Source of the DNA: Clostridium scatologenes | GTDB lineage: Bacteria > Bacillota > Clostridia > Clostridiales > Clostridiaceae | DNA: 64,000 nucleotides | Direction: 5' to 3' | NCBI RefSeq assembly: GCF_000968375.1 | Contig: NZ_CP009933.1 | Coordinates: 2,790,001 to 2,854,000 of the forward strand | Shown here: positions 8,718 to 17,337 of the stretch, one piece after another | Layout: each line of letters opens with the position of its first letter | Numbering within the stretch: position 1 is the stretch's first letter | Notes under the pieces: model-generated | Seen by the model: only the letters and a program-made list of their open reading frames with translations | Databases searched by the model: none | What the model was told of the DNA's origin: nothing | Position numbers and translations under genes: made by a program

Positions 8718-9812
8718 ATGAAATTAAAAAGAATTTTAAAAAATAGCATGTTACGAGCTATTTCAGTATTTATTATTATCGGAAGCTTTAATGTAACAAA
8801 TACTATTTCAAAAGCAAAGGAAAATACAATTCCAAGCATACAAGCTTTTGTAGGAAGCAACCATATAGTTTCATTTAAGGACAAATCTCTAGAATATGCT
8901 GTAAGATATAAAATAAATAAACCTATGGGCAATATATTAGAAAGTGATTTAGTCAATGTAAAAAACTTAAATTTAAAATATAAAACTGTAGAACATTTAG
9001 ATGATCTACAATATTTTACAAACCTTGAAAGTATTTATTTAAATGGAAGCTATGTTAATGATCTATCTCCACTAAAAAATTTAAAAAAACTTCATCATTT
9101 AAGCTTAACCTTAAACTATCCAATTAAAAATTATAATATGGCTGTACTAGGTGATTTAACAAACCTTGAAAGTCTAGATTTGTCACATGGTAAAATAAAT
9201 GATTTACCTTTTTTAAGTAATATGACCTAGCTAAAGAAATTAAACTTAAGTTCAAATGAAATTACAGATTTAAGTGCTATTAAGAATTTAAAACAACTAG
9301 AAAATATCGATTTAAGCAATAATCACATAATGGATATTTATATATTTAAGGATTTTAAAAATCTTAAAAATTTAGACATTAGTGGTAATCCAATTAGCAA
9401 TGAATATGCAGTAAAATTAAAAGAATATATACCAAACTGTAACATAAATTGCTTTTATTTGAAATATGCAGATGAAAACAGTTCTGAAATAACTGATTTA
9501 AATTGGCAAGGCTGTGCTGAACTTTGGCATGGTAACACTGATAACAATATATACACTGCTAAATTTGAAATATTTGATGGTGTAGATACTAAAATCATAA
9601 CTTCTAATAAGCCTTCCTATAGAATAAATATAAATACTTGCACTACTAGTGGTGATATAACTATAAAAGTTTATAATACCAATAAAACATTGTTTAAAAA
9701 GGATAATCCAGTTAATGAAAATGTAATAGTGTCCAAAGAAAATGCTAAAAATCTAAAAGTAGATATTATAGGAAAAAAAGCTAAAGGCAACTTAAAAATT
9801 CAAGTAAATTAA
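8718..9812 (+). pseudogene. Secreted leucine-rich-repeat protein gene interrupted by one amber codon
   Basis: One reading frame runs from the ATG at 8718 (ribosome site AGGAGTG) to a TAA at 9810-9812, broken only by TAG at 9228-9230 (codon 171). Translation continues in the same frame across it: NMT, stop, LKKLNLSSNEITDLSAIKNL. A CAG to TAG change would explain it, since glutamine fits the repeat. The protein has a Sec signal peptide (about residues 1-32), then bacterial SDS22-like leucine-rich repeats of about 22 residues, then a C-terminal domain of about 95 residues (KFEIFDGVDTKI, KPSYRIN, TIKVYNTNKTLFKK) like that at the end of the BlaR-like sensor. Either a recent pseudogene, a truncated secreted protein or a sequencing error. 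Confidence 0.85.
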
Positions 9813-10390
9813 ATTTTTAGTGTTGTAATGGATAGAATAAGTATAGATAACTGATTCACTATAATATTAACAATTAAAAATCTAAACCAAATGAACAAAT
9901 AGTGGAATTTTTTCCATGTTGCAAAAAAACATATTAAATTATGTCTTTTCTGTAATACGAAGAATTTTATCCATCATTTGTTCTTTTTTCAATACGTGAT
10001 TTTTAAAACTTTATTACAGTATTTATACATTGTAGTTAATAATTACACTAATATACATATAGTATTTTCTATTTAATGGTTAATATGTCTAAATTAACTA
10101 TGAAACATTTTAAAGTGATTAGAATATTGAACTTTTATGTATTTTTTTGATGTAATATACATTATATAGAATTTTATGACTAATTGTGGTATTATATATA
10201 TAATTAACTACTTTATATTCTAGGATAAATTTTAAGAAAAAAATAACTAGATTTAAAGCGTACTAAAAATACAACTAGTTTGTTTACAAGCCTTCTGATA
10301 AACTCTAAAATAAAATACTTGTATGTTTAATTTTCAACCAAAATAAAATGCTCATTTAAGGGTCAAATAAACTTTATGGGAGGAATAAAA
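9813..10390. other. Non-coding gap with a large imperfect stem-loop
   Basis: I see no gene here. Arms GAACAAAT (9893-9900) and ATTTGTTC (9976-9983) flank further partial pairing (TGGAATT with AATTTTATCCA) and an inner hairpin ACATA/TATGT; a run TTTTTT follows the right arm. This could be a large terminator for the LRR transcript. The rest, up to the histidine kinase, is AT-rich without clear motifs. Confidence 0.3.
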
Positions 10391-11824
10391 TTGGAAATAC
10401 TAAGAGAATCAGGAATTAAGGGTCTTGGAGAAATATCATGTGGTACGCATATGTGTATGTTCTATTTATCAAGAGATGATTTCTCAGATATACTAGTAAA
10501 TTATATTAAAGATGGACTTGAAAATAACGAACTATGTATTTGGGTTTATAGTGGCATCGATAAAAATATAATTATAAAAATATTGAAAAAATCCATTAAT
10601 AATATAGAACAATATATTATGAAACGTCAGTTATTATTAATACCTTATATTGATTGGTATATTAACGATGGTAATTTTCGTAGAAAAAAAGTTACAAATA
10701 GATGGCTTAAATATATAGAATTTGCTAAAACTAAAGGTTTTGTAGGTGTAAAAGCTATTGGTGATATCGGTTGGATTGATAAAAATTTATGGTTCAACTT
10801 TTCTGATTGTGAAACCCATCTCAACAATATTATTGACAATTTTCCTTTTACAATTATATGCCTATATAATCTATGGAAATGCACTTCTTTTCAAATTGCT
10901 GATGTTATTCGTAATCATAAATACACTTTAATAAAAAACGAAGCTGAATGGTCTGTGCTGAAAATTTCTGAATTAGAACTAAAAGAAAATAATAAAATGC
11001 TAGAAGAAGCACTAGAGTACAATAAAATAAGAACTGAATTTTTTTCAAATATTTCACATGAATTAAAAACACCTTTAACTATAATTTTATCGGCATTACA
11101 ACTATTAAACGAAAAAAGTTCTACACATTTAAATGAAAAAATTAATGAAAATACTGAAAAAAAATATATTGATATAATTAAACAAAACAGCTATAGATTA
11201 TTACGATTAGTAAATAATATAATTGATTTAACTAAAATTGATTCAAATTTTTTTGATATTCAATTAAAAAATTTAAATATTGTAGAAGTAGTTGAAAATA
11301 TTGTATTATCAGTAGCAGAATATATAAAATCTAATGGTATAAAGATAACCTTTGATACTAATGTGGAAGAAAAGATAATGGCTATTGATATAGATCAGTT
11401 TGAAAGGATAATATTAAATCTGATTTCAAACGCAATAAAATTTGCAAAATCTGAAGGCAATATATGGGTCAGCTTATATGATAGACAAGATCATGTAATT
11501 ATCTCAGTGAAAGATGATGGAAAGGGAATACCCAAAGACAAACTTCCAATTATATTTGAACGCTTTTACCAAATTGATAAATCGTTATCAAGAGAATGTG
11601 AAGGAAGTGGTGTAGGACTATCCATAGTAAAATCATTAGTTGAAAAACATAGTGGTAAAATAACTGTCAACAGCACTCTTGGTGTAGGAAGTGAATTTAC
11701 CATGAAATTTCCTATAAGAATAGTACCTGAAAAAATGCCAATTTCTAGTTCTACTCTATTAAATGAAAATCAAAATTGCATGGAAAAAGTCAACATTGAA
11801 TTTTCTGATATTTACAGTATTTAA
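10391..11824 (+). CDS. MEDS-domain sensor histidine kinase
   Basis: A soluble histidine kinase of about 477 aa. Residues 1-190 look like a MEDS (DcmR-type) sensory domain, starting EISCGTHMCMFYLSRDDF with the typical H-x-C-x-FY motif. A short coiled coil leads to HisKA with the phospho-acceptor in FFSNISHELKTPLT. The ATPase domain has N box LISNAIKFA, G1 DDGKGIP, F box FERFYQ and G2 GSGVGLSIV. I favour the TTG start, seven bases after GGGAGG; the in-frame ATG at 10376 is the alternative. No response regulator gene is adjacent, so it is an orphan kinase. Clostridial orphan kinases often feed Spo0A, but nothing here shows that. Confidence 0.88.
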   Translation: MEILRESGIKGLGEISCGTHMCMFYLSRDDFSDILVNYIKDGLENNELCIWVYSGIDKNIIIKILKKSINNIEQYIMKRQLLLIPYIDWYINDGNFRRKKVTNRWLKYIEFAKTKGFVGVKAIGDIGWIDKNLWFNFSDCETHLNNIIDNFPFTIICLYNLWKCTSFQIADVIRNHKYTLIKNEAEWSVLKISELELKENNKMLEEALEYNKIRTEFFSNISHELKTPLTIILSALQLLNEKSSTHLNEKINENTEKKYIDIIKQNSYRLLRLVNNIIDLTKIDSNFFDIQLKNLNIVEVVENIVLSVAEYIKSNGIKITFDTNVEEKIMAIDIDQFERIILNLISNAIKFAKSEGNIWVSLYDRQDHVIISVKDDGKGIPKDKLPIIFERFYQIDKSLSRECEGSGVGLSIVKSLVEKHSGKITVNSTLGVGSEFTMKFPIRIVPEKMPISSSTLLNENQNCMEKVNIEFSDIYSI

Positions 11825-11850
11825 AGGCTCACAGTTTTGTCTGTAAGCCT
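11825..11850 (+). terminator. Stem-loop after the histidine kinase gene
   Basis: AGGCTCACAG (11825-11834) pairs with CTGTAAGCCT (11841-11850), nine of ten bases, directly after the stop codon. There is only a weak U-tract, so termination is likely but not certain. The rest of the gap to the chemotaxis gene (to 12321) is AT-rich with no further structure seen. Confidence 0.5.
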
Positions 11851-12321
11851 TCCATTATATATCAAATTTTATAACATAATCTATTACTTATCAGCTTTTA
11901 ATTAAAACTCATCAATAAGTTATTTTGCTCTCCAATTATTGTACACATAAATTTAAATTCTTCACAAATATAAGCTATTTTTTATGATTAAAACTTTTTA
12001 TAACAAACATTTCATAACTCTATTTTGAATATAATGAATTATTTGTAATATTATGTTTTATTTTATTACAAATTGACATTAAAATTCTTATATAGTATAA
12101 TTTTAACAAGATTATTAATCATATTTTTATATATACTCAATTTAATATTAAAATAAATAATTTTTGTTTATTATTTAATACTCACAAAACTTATATAAAC
12201 TTCAATTCATTAAATAATACATATTAAATTCCATGTTTAAAAGAAATTTTAGTCTTATTTCATGATAAGCATGATTTCAAAATTGAAGATAAAACTTAAA
12301 ATAGCTTAGGAGGTATAATAA

Positions 12322-14049
12322 ATGTTTAAAAATTTTAAAATGCTATATAAAATTTCAATATTATCTGTTATTTTATTATCATTTTGTTTTATTATCAGCT
12401 TTACAGGATATTACTTTAACGAAAAATCAAATAAGAACATATCTAACATTCACAATGAAAATATTAAAGCTATAAATATAATGGACGATATGAGAATACA
12501 GTCCCGAACTGTACAATATGATTTACTTAATTTAATTCAAAACAATGGAAATAAGCAAAACCAAAAAGCTTTCTTAGACGAAATAGATTCAAAATTTAAA
12601 GGAATAAAAAATGATCTTGCTGAATATAAAACCCTTAATTTAAGCCAATCAGAAAGAGATTCCTTAAACAAACTAGAAAAACAGTTACCAAAATACACCG
12701 AAGTATGTACAAAAATAAAAGATATGTCTTCTTCTGGAAATGTAAAATCTGAAGATATATATGCTTACTTTTCTGCTAATAACACAAGTGTTTTAGACAG
12801 CTTTCGTTCTGGAGCAAATACCCTAGTTAAATACCATATGAAAAAAGTCGATGACACATATAACCAAACTCAAATAGCTTATACTCAATCACTAAGGATA
12901 TCTATAATTATTTTAATTATTGCCATAATTCTTGGTGCTTTACTTACAGTTTCAATAGTAAAACCTATTGTATTTTCATTAAGTACAGCAACAAACTATC
13001 TAGGAATACTCGCCAAAGGAGATTTTACCAAAGACATACCCTCTAAACTATTAATTAGTAAAGATGAATTTGGTACAATGCTACAGGCTATAGATAAAAT
13101 GAAAGTTTCTATTAGAGAAGCTTTAATATCTGTAATTAATGAGTCTTCTAATATTAAGTCCATGATAAACAATGCTGATAATAGTTTATTAAAACTAAAT
13201 ATGGATATACAAGATGTATCTGCAACAACAGAACAGCTTTCAGCTGGTATGGAAGAAACTTCTGCATCCACACAAGAGATCAATGCTACATCACATGAAA
13301 TAAAAAATACCATAGAGGATGTTACTTGCAAGGCTAAAGAAACTGCTTTAAAATCAAAGGAAATAAGTAGTAGAGCAAATTTAGTAAAGTCAACTGCACT
13401 ATCATCTCAACAAAATGCAAATGAAGTATATTCTTCAACTAATAAAAATTTAAAAAATGCAATAGAAAAATCAAAATCAGTTGAACAAATTAAAGTACTG
13501 TCTGATACTATATTACAAATAACATCTGAAACTAATCTTCTTGCTCTAAATGCAGCTATAGAAGCTGCTAGAGCTGGTGAAGCTGGCAAAGGCTTTGCAG
13601 TAGTATCAGATGAAATCAGGAAATTAGCAGAGAGCTCTGCTAGCACTGTAAATGAAATACAAAACATAACAGAAATAGTATTAACCTCTGTAAAAAATCT
13701 AGCAGAAAGCTCCAATGAAATATTAGAATTTATTGATAAGCAAGTACATAATGACTATATCTCAATGGTTCAAACTGGAGAAACATATAATAAAGATGCT
13801 GAAAGTGTATTCAATTTATCAAATGATTTTAGCATAGCAATTGAACAAATTCAAAATCTCATGTTAAGCATGACAGAATCATTAAATGGAATAACTTTGG
13901 CTTCAAATGAAGGTGCTGAAGGTACCACAAATATAGCTTCTAAAACATCTAGTGTAGTAGAAATGACAAATTATGTAGTTGAACAAGTACATAACATAAA
14001 AGATAGTGCCGATAATCTTGAAAAATCTGCATTAATGTTTAAAGTATGA
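12322..14049 (+). CDS. Methyl-accepting chemotaxis protein
   Basis: A 575-aa membrane chemoreceptor. TM1 lies near residues 9-29 and TM2 near 190-212; between them a helical outer domain of about 155 residues looks like a four-helix-bundle (4HB_MCP) sensor. A HAMP domain follows (IVKPIVFSL...). The signalling tip, ITSETNLLALNAAIEAARAG then KGFAVVSDEIRKLAES (about 400-437), is fully conserved and would bind CheA/CheW. There is no C-terminal CheR-binding pentapeptide. AGGAGG precedes the ATG. Transcribed alone, between the orphan kinase and a strong terminator. The ligand is unknown. Confidence 0.95.
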   Translation: MFKNFKMLYKISILSVILLSFCFIISFTGYYFNEKSNKNISNIHNENIKAINIMDDMRIQSRTVQYDLLNLIQNNGNKQNQKAFLDEIDSKFKGIKNDLAEYKTLNLSQSERDSLNKLEKQLPKYTEVCTKIKDMSSSGNVKSEDIYAYFSANNTSVLDSFRSGANTLVKYHMKKVDDTYNQTQIAYTQSLRISIIILIIAIILGALLTVSIVKPIVFSLSTATNYLGILAKGDFTKDIPSKLLISKDEFGTMLQAIDKMKVSIREALISVINESSNIKSMINNADNSLLKLNMDIQDVSATTEQLSAGMEETSASTQEINATSHEIKNTIEDVTCKAKETALKSKEISSRANLVKSTALSSQQNANEVYSSTNKNLKNAIEKSKSVEQIKVLSDTILQITSETNLLALNAAIEAARAGEAGKGFAVVSDEIRKLAESSASTVNEIQNITEIVLTSVKNLAESSNEILEFIDKQVHNDYISMVQTGETYNKDAESVFNLSNDFSIAIEQIQNLMLSMTESLNGITLASNEGAEGTTNIASKTSSVVEMTNYVVEQVHNIKDSADNLEKSALMFKV

Positions 14050-14095
14050 AAAATATAATTTTCATTTAATATAGATATTATGTTTATGCACCAAG

Positions 14096-14162
14096 AAGCA
14101 ACTTTCAACTGTATTTAACCACTCTTCTGTACAAGCCTTCATACAGTTGAAGGTTGCTTTTT
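14096..14162. terminator. Terminator between the convergent chemotaxis and thioredoxin-like genes
   Basis: Arms of 18 bases starting AAGCAACTTTCAACTGTA (14096-14113) and ending at 14159 pair at 17 positions; the right side is followed by a T run. It serves the chemotaxis gene and perhaps the minus-strand gene as well. Confidence 0.85.
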
Positions 14163-14201
14163 AATGCATTACACATATACTTAATCCATCTATTGATTAT
14201 A

Positions 14202-14531
14202 TTATTGTAATGTTATATTTTTCCCTGGAGGGGTAATTGCATTTTGAATATTTTCTGATGAAAATTCAGTTATAGCTTTAATTGCATTTCCCTGCTTAAA
14301 TACAACTATAACTGGACTTTCATCTTCTCCAATTCCATATTCATCTGGTATTTCTTGTTCTGTAATATCCATTGTTCCACAAGCTATGTTACCATGTGTC
14401 TCTTCAAAGCTTTCCATTACATTTAACATTTTATCACCATCTTTTACAGAAGGATAATAAAAGCCTATTACAGAATAAAAGCTCTCTCCCACAAAACCTT
14501 CAAAATTATTGTCATTTAATTTTTTTAACAT
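14202..14531 (-). CDS. Thioredoxin-fold protein without a CxxC site
   Basis: A 109-aa protein with a thioredoxin-like layout: first beta-strand VIGFYYPSV, then helix DGDKMLNVMESFEETHG, ACGTMDITEQEIPDEYGI, and the cis-proline strand ESPVIVVFKQGNAI. The position of the redox CxxC is taken by YYPSVKD, so no disulfide chemistry is expected; only one cysteine remains (IACGTMD). The start follows AGGAGG. It sits at the end of the oxalate gene cluster on the same strand, 346 bases after the carrier gene, and palindromes like the cluster's candidate operator lie in front of it. A chaperone-like or binding role is possible; function unknown. Confidence 0.7.
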   Translation of the reverse strand: MLKKLNDNNFEGFVGESFYSVIGFYYPSVKDGDKMLNVMESFEETHGNIACGTMDITEQEIPDEYGIGEDESPVIVVFKQGNAIKAITEFSSENIQNAITPPGKNITLQ

Positions 14532-14575
14532 CGTAAATTACCTCCTATTTATTAATTTTGCATTTGATGTTTTAA

Positions 14576-14776
14576 TACTCTTTAAAGTATTGCAATAGCA
14601 TTTGGCATATACAATTTACATTTTAAATTCATACCAATTAATTCTTATTTAGGACAATAGGTAAGAGGAAAAATTTTAATGTAGTACTCATTAAAAAACA
14701 TAAGTATTTAGCACACATTTTTATATTAAAAATTGCGTTTGGTATACCAAATACTATTGCAATACTTTAAAGAGTA
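14576..14776. repeat. Long inverted repeat with operator-like palindromes between carrier and thioredoxin-like genes
   Basis: Arm 1 (14576-14610) and arm 2 (14742-14776) are 35 bases each and complementary at 32 positions. Both start TACTCTTTAAAGTATTGCAA reading inward from their outer ends. The inner end of arm 2 holds the perfect palindrome TTTGGTATACCAAA (14738-14751), and arm 1 holds a degraded copy, TTTGGCATATAC. About 130 bases lie between the arms. The palindrome core GGTATACC also occurs twice upstream of the oxalate operon, so the arms may be duplicated regulator sites; a small MITE is the other reading. No other gene is seen in 14532-14877. Confidence 0.6.
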
Positions 14777-14877
14777 TGTTATACTACAAGAAATAGATGG
14801 GAATATATATCGTAAATATATTCCCAATAGAAGGTAATAAACTTATCGAAATACTATATTTAAGTGCAAACCAAATA

Positions 14878-16179
14878 CTATTGAGGGATAGTAGGTTTGA
14901 AATTATCTATAGTATTCTGCTTTTTTACAGGTTTTGGTATACGTGGTAAGATCAGTGACATTACAGATGCATATAATGAAAGTGCCGCTGCAAAAGAAAA
15001 TACAATATTCCACCCGAAAGAATTAGCCAGTAAAACTCCCAATCCTCCGCCTAAAAGAGATGCCGTTCCTTTAGCACTATTTAAAAAACCATAATTAGAA
15101 GTAGAATAAGTTGTTCCAAACATATCTGCATTCACCGATGGGAATAATGAAAATGCCTCACCAAATGTGAACATAACAAATGCTAAACAAACTACATACA
15201 AAATATTACTTTTGCTTCCTAATATTGGCAGTAAAAATAGAAATATTGCATTTAACCCAAATCCAATTACCATAGTTTTATAACGCCCTATTCTATCTGA
15301 TATCCATCCCCAGAAAAATCTACTAACACCATTAGCAAAAGAGTTCATTGTTACAGCTAATGTAATATATGCAGCAGCAATTCCCATTTTCTTTCCAAAT
15401 GATGTTGTATTAGCTGTCACTATAAGTCCACCAACATTAATACCAAAGAACATTGTCCATGTAAGCCAAAAATGAGGAGTTCTTAACATTTCTGAAGGCT
15501 TAAATCCAATTTGTGAAGGATCTAAATTAGCAATAGCCTCTTTCTTGTCTTTTTTACTAGGTGATTTTGTTCCAACAGGGTAACGCAAAACTAATGCTGC
15601 AATTATAAGCACAATACCTTGAAGTATTCCTGTACGCATAAATGGAACAGAAACATTGCCATTCGCTAACATTTTTGCAAGTATTGGAACAAAAGCCATT
15701 GAACCCATTCCATATCCTGCAACTACTAATCCAGAACAAAGTCCACGTTTATCAGGAAACCAACGAACTGCTGTACTAACACTTCCACCATAAATCCCTC
15801 CTGCTCCAGCTCCTGCTATAGCATAGAAAAAATAAAGTCCAGCAACAGAATGTATTTGCCCCATCATGCTCCATCCAAATCCAACTAATATACCTGATAA
15901 AAGGAATACAAATCTTGGGCCAAGTCTATCAAGTAAATAACCAGCAATTGGCTGAGAAAAAGTCTGCATTACAATAAATATTGTAAAAGCACATTGTATA
16001 ACTGCCAAAGACACTCCTATAGTTTTAGTTAATGGAATGGTAAACAAGGTCCAAGCATACTGGAGGTTTGCAATCATCACCATAGATACAAAAGCAACAA
16101 CTAGTTGAAACCAGCGATTACCAAGAATGGGTCCATACGTCTCAAGAGCCTTAGCTTTAATGTCATCAACATTAGCCAT
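14878..16179 (-). CDS. MFS carrier of the oxalate/formate antiporter (OFA) family
   Basis: A 433-aa, 12-helix major facilitator. Helix-loop motifs include DRLGPRF after TM2 and DRIGRYK after TM8. The OxlT carrier of Oxalobacter binds oxalate with Arg272 and Lys355. Here Arg287 (NGVSRFFWGW) and Lys370 (LNSAKGTASLLGG) sit in equivalent helices and are also exactly 83 residues apart. This, with the oxalate-type oxidoreductase encoded just upstream, supports oxalate uptake coupled to formate exit at the cell membrane. GGGGAGG precedes the ATG. A GC-rich hairpin separates it from the oxidoreductase beta gene, so it may be expressed at a different level. Confidence 0.85.
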   Translation of the reverse strand: MANVDDIKAKALETYGPILGNRWFQLVVAFVSMVMIANLQYAWTLFTIPLTKTIGVSLAVIQCAFTIFIVMQTFSQPIAGYLLDRLGPRFVFLLSGILVGFGWSMMGQIHSVAGLYFFYAIAGAGAGGIYGGSVSTAVRWFPDKRGLCSGLVVAGYGMGSMAFVPILAKMLANGNVSVPFMRTGILQGIVLIIAALVLRYPVGTKSPSKKDKKEAIANLDPSQIGFKPSEMLRTPHFWLTWTMFFGINVGGLIVTANTTSFGKKMGIAAAYITLAVTMNSFANGVSRFFWGWISDRIGRYKTMVIGFGLNAIFLFLLPILGSKSNILYVVCLAFVMFTFGEAFSLFPSVNADMFGTTYSTSNYGFLNSAKGTASLLGGGLGVLLANSFGWNIVFSFAAALSLYASVMSLILPRIPKPVKKQNTIDNFKPTIPQ

Positions 16180-16273
16180 ACATTATTCCTCCCCAATCAA
16201 TATTTAATTTTTAAATTTATTTAATACTTAATGCCAAAAATAAGTCTTTAGCAATAAATATTTTACTTGATTA

Positions 16274-16308
16274 TAACCCCGGATCAATTGTAAATTGGCC
16301 CGGGGTTA
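16274..16308. other. GC-rich hairpin between oxidoreductase beta and carrier genes
   Basis: Perfect arms TAACCCCGG (16274-16282) and CCGGGGTTA (16300-16308) enclose a loop that can pair further (CAATT with AATTG). The arms are unusually GC-rich for this DNA and no U-tract follows on the minus strand. It is probably a transcript-stabilising or processing element within the operon, or a weak terminator. Confidence 0.55.
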
Positions 16309-16371
16309 ACACAGCAGGCAAACTCTGCTAATTATCTTATTAAATTGAGTACAAGGTTAATTTAAAGTTAT

Positions 16372-17316
16372 TTATTTTGCTGTTTGAGATACAGTAACAT
16401 CAACTCCGACTTCTTTCAATCTTTGATTTGCAAATTGTTGAAGTTTTTCTATATGTTCTGGTTGTAGATGACTGAATCTACCTTGACACTTAATGTATTC
16501 ACTAACTGGTTTATACTCTTTAGGTGTAATTGTAAGCTTATACTGGCCATCAACAAGCTCGTATAATTGTACCATACCAGTATCAACTGCTAACTTTGCT
16601 ACTTCTACTGTCTTTTCAGCTGGGAAACTCCAACCTTTTGGACATGGAGCGTGAATATATAAGAAAGCAGGTCCTTCAGCATTGCAAGCTTTACGTACTT
16701 TATTCATTAAGTCTAGCGGATATCCTAGTGACGCAGTAGCTAAATATTTTAATTCTGGATGACCATGTGCCATAACCTTTGTAATATCTTTAGGCATAAG
16801 CTTCTTACCTTCTGGAACTACAGGTCCAGCTGGTGTGAATGTAGTCCATGCACCATATGGAGTAGTTGGAGAAGCTTGAATTCCTGTATTTGCATAAGAT
16901 TCATTATCATAGCAAATAAATACTATATTATGACCTCTATAGAAAGCTGCAGATAGAGCTTGAATTCCTATATCAGCTGTACCGCCATCTCCAGCCATAA
17001 CAATTATATTAGGGTATTCTGCATCAGTTTTATGTTTTCTTATCATAGCTTTAAAAGCTGCTGATATTCCAGATGCAACTCCACCACCATTAGTAATTTG
17101 TGCGTGTATCCATGGAACTGCCCAAGGGCCACAACCATAACTTGTATTTGCAACATACATACAACCAGTAGGTCCTATGAAAATTGTATTTTTTCCAGCA
17201 GCTTTAGCAACTAATCTATACTGCAAAGCAGGACCACACCCTGCACATGTACGATGACCAGGAACATAATATTCTTCTACTGGTGCTTGTTTAATAGATT
17301 TAATTTCTTCTAACAC
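16372..17316 (-). CDS. Oxalate-type 2-oxoacid:ferredoxin oxidoreductase, beta subunit
   Basis: This subunit holds thiamine pyrophosphate and one [4Fe-4S] cluster. In the 314-aa sequence the TPP/Mg site is GDGGTADIG (109-117) with CYDNESYANT (135-144); cluster ligands are Cys24 and Cys27 (RTCAGC), Cys52 (PTGCMY) and Cys225 (HAPCPKGW). Length and the position of Asn143 agree with what I recall of the beta subunit of Moorella thermoacetica oxalate oxidoreductase (314 aa), which oxidises oxalate to two CO2 with ferredoxin. It is the last of four subunit genes (gamma, delta, alpha, beta). A pyruvate enzyme is the alternative, but the alpha-subunit motifs argue against it. Confidence 0.9.
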   Translation of the reverse strand: MLEEIKSIKQAPVEEYYVPGHRTCAGCGPALQYRLVAKAAGKNTIFIGPTGCMYVANTSYGCGPWAVPWIHAQITNGGGVASGISAAFKAMIRKHKTDAEYPNIIVMAGDGGTADIGIQALSAAFYRGHNIVFICYDNESYANTGIQASPTTPYGAWTTFTPAGPVVPEGKKLMPKDITKVMAHGHPELKYLATASLGYPLDLMNKVRKACNAEGPAFLYIHAPCPKGWSFPAEKTVEVAKLAVDTGMVQLYELVDGQYKLTITPKEYKPVSEYIKCQGRFSHLQPEHIEKLQQFANQRLKEVGVDVTVSQTAK

Positions 17317-17337
17317 TTGACTTTCCTCCCCTCATAC

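Noticed and set aside
9228..9230. TAG read as pyrrolysine or another programmed recoding
   Set aside because: The position is an ordinary repeat residue where glutamine fits, and no recoding element or pyrrolysine genes are seen in the window.
9330..9812. Separate gene starting at the internal ATG of the LRR frame
   Set aside because: The frame is continuous with the upstream half across one TAG, repeats continue through the break, and this ATG has no ribosome site or signal peptide.
10645..10884. Minus-strand frame inside the histidine kinase gene
   Set aside because: Lies wholly within the sensory domain coding sequence and has no ribosome site.
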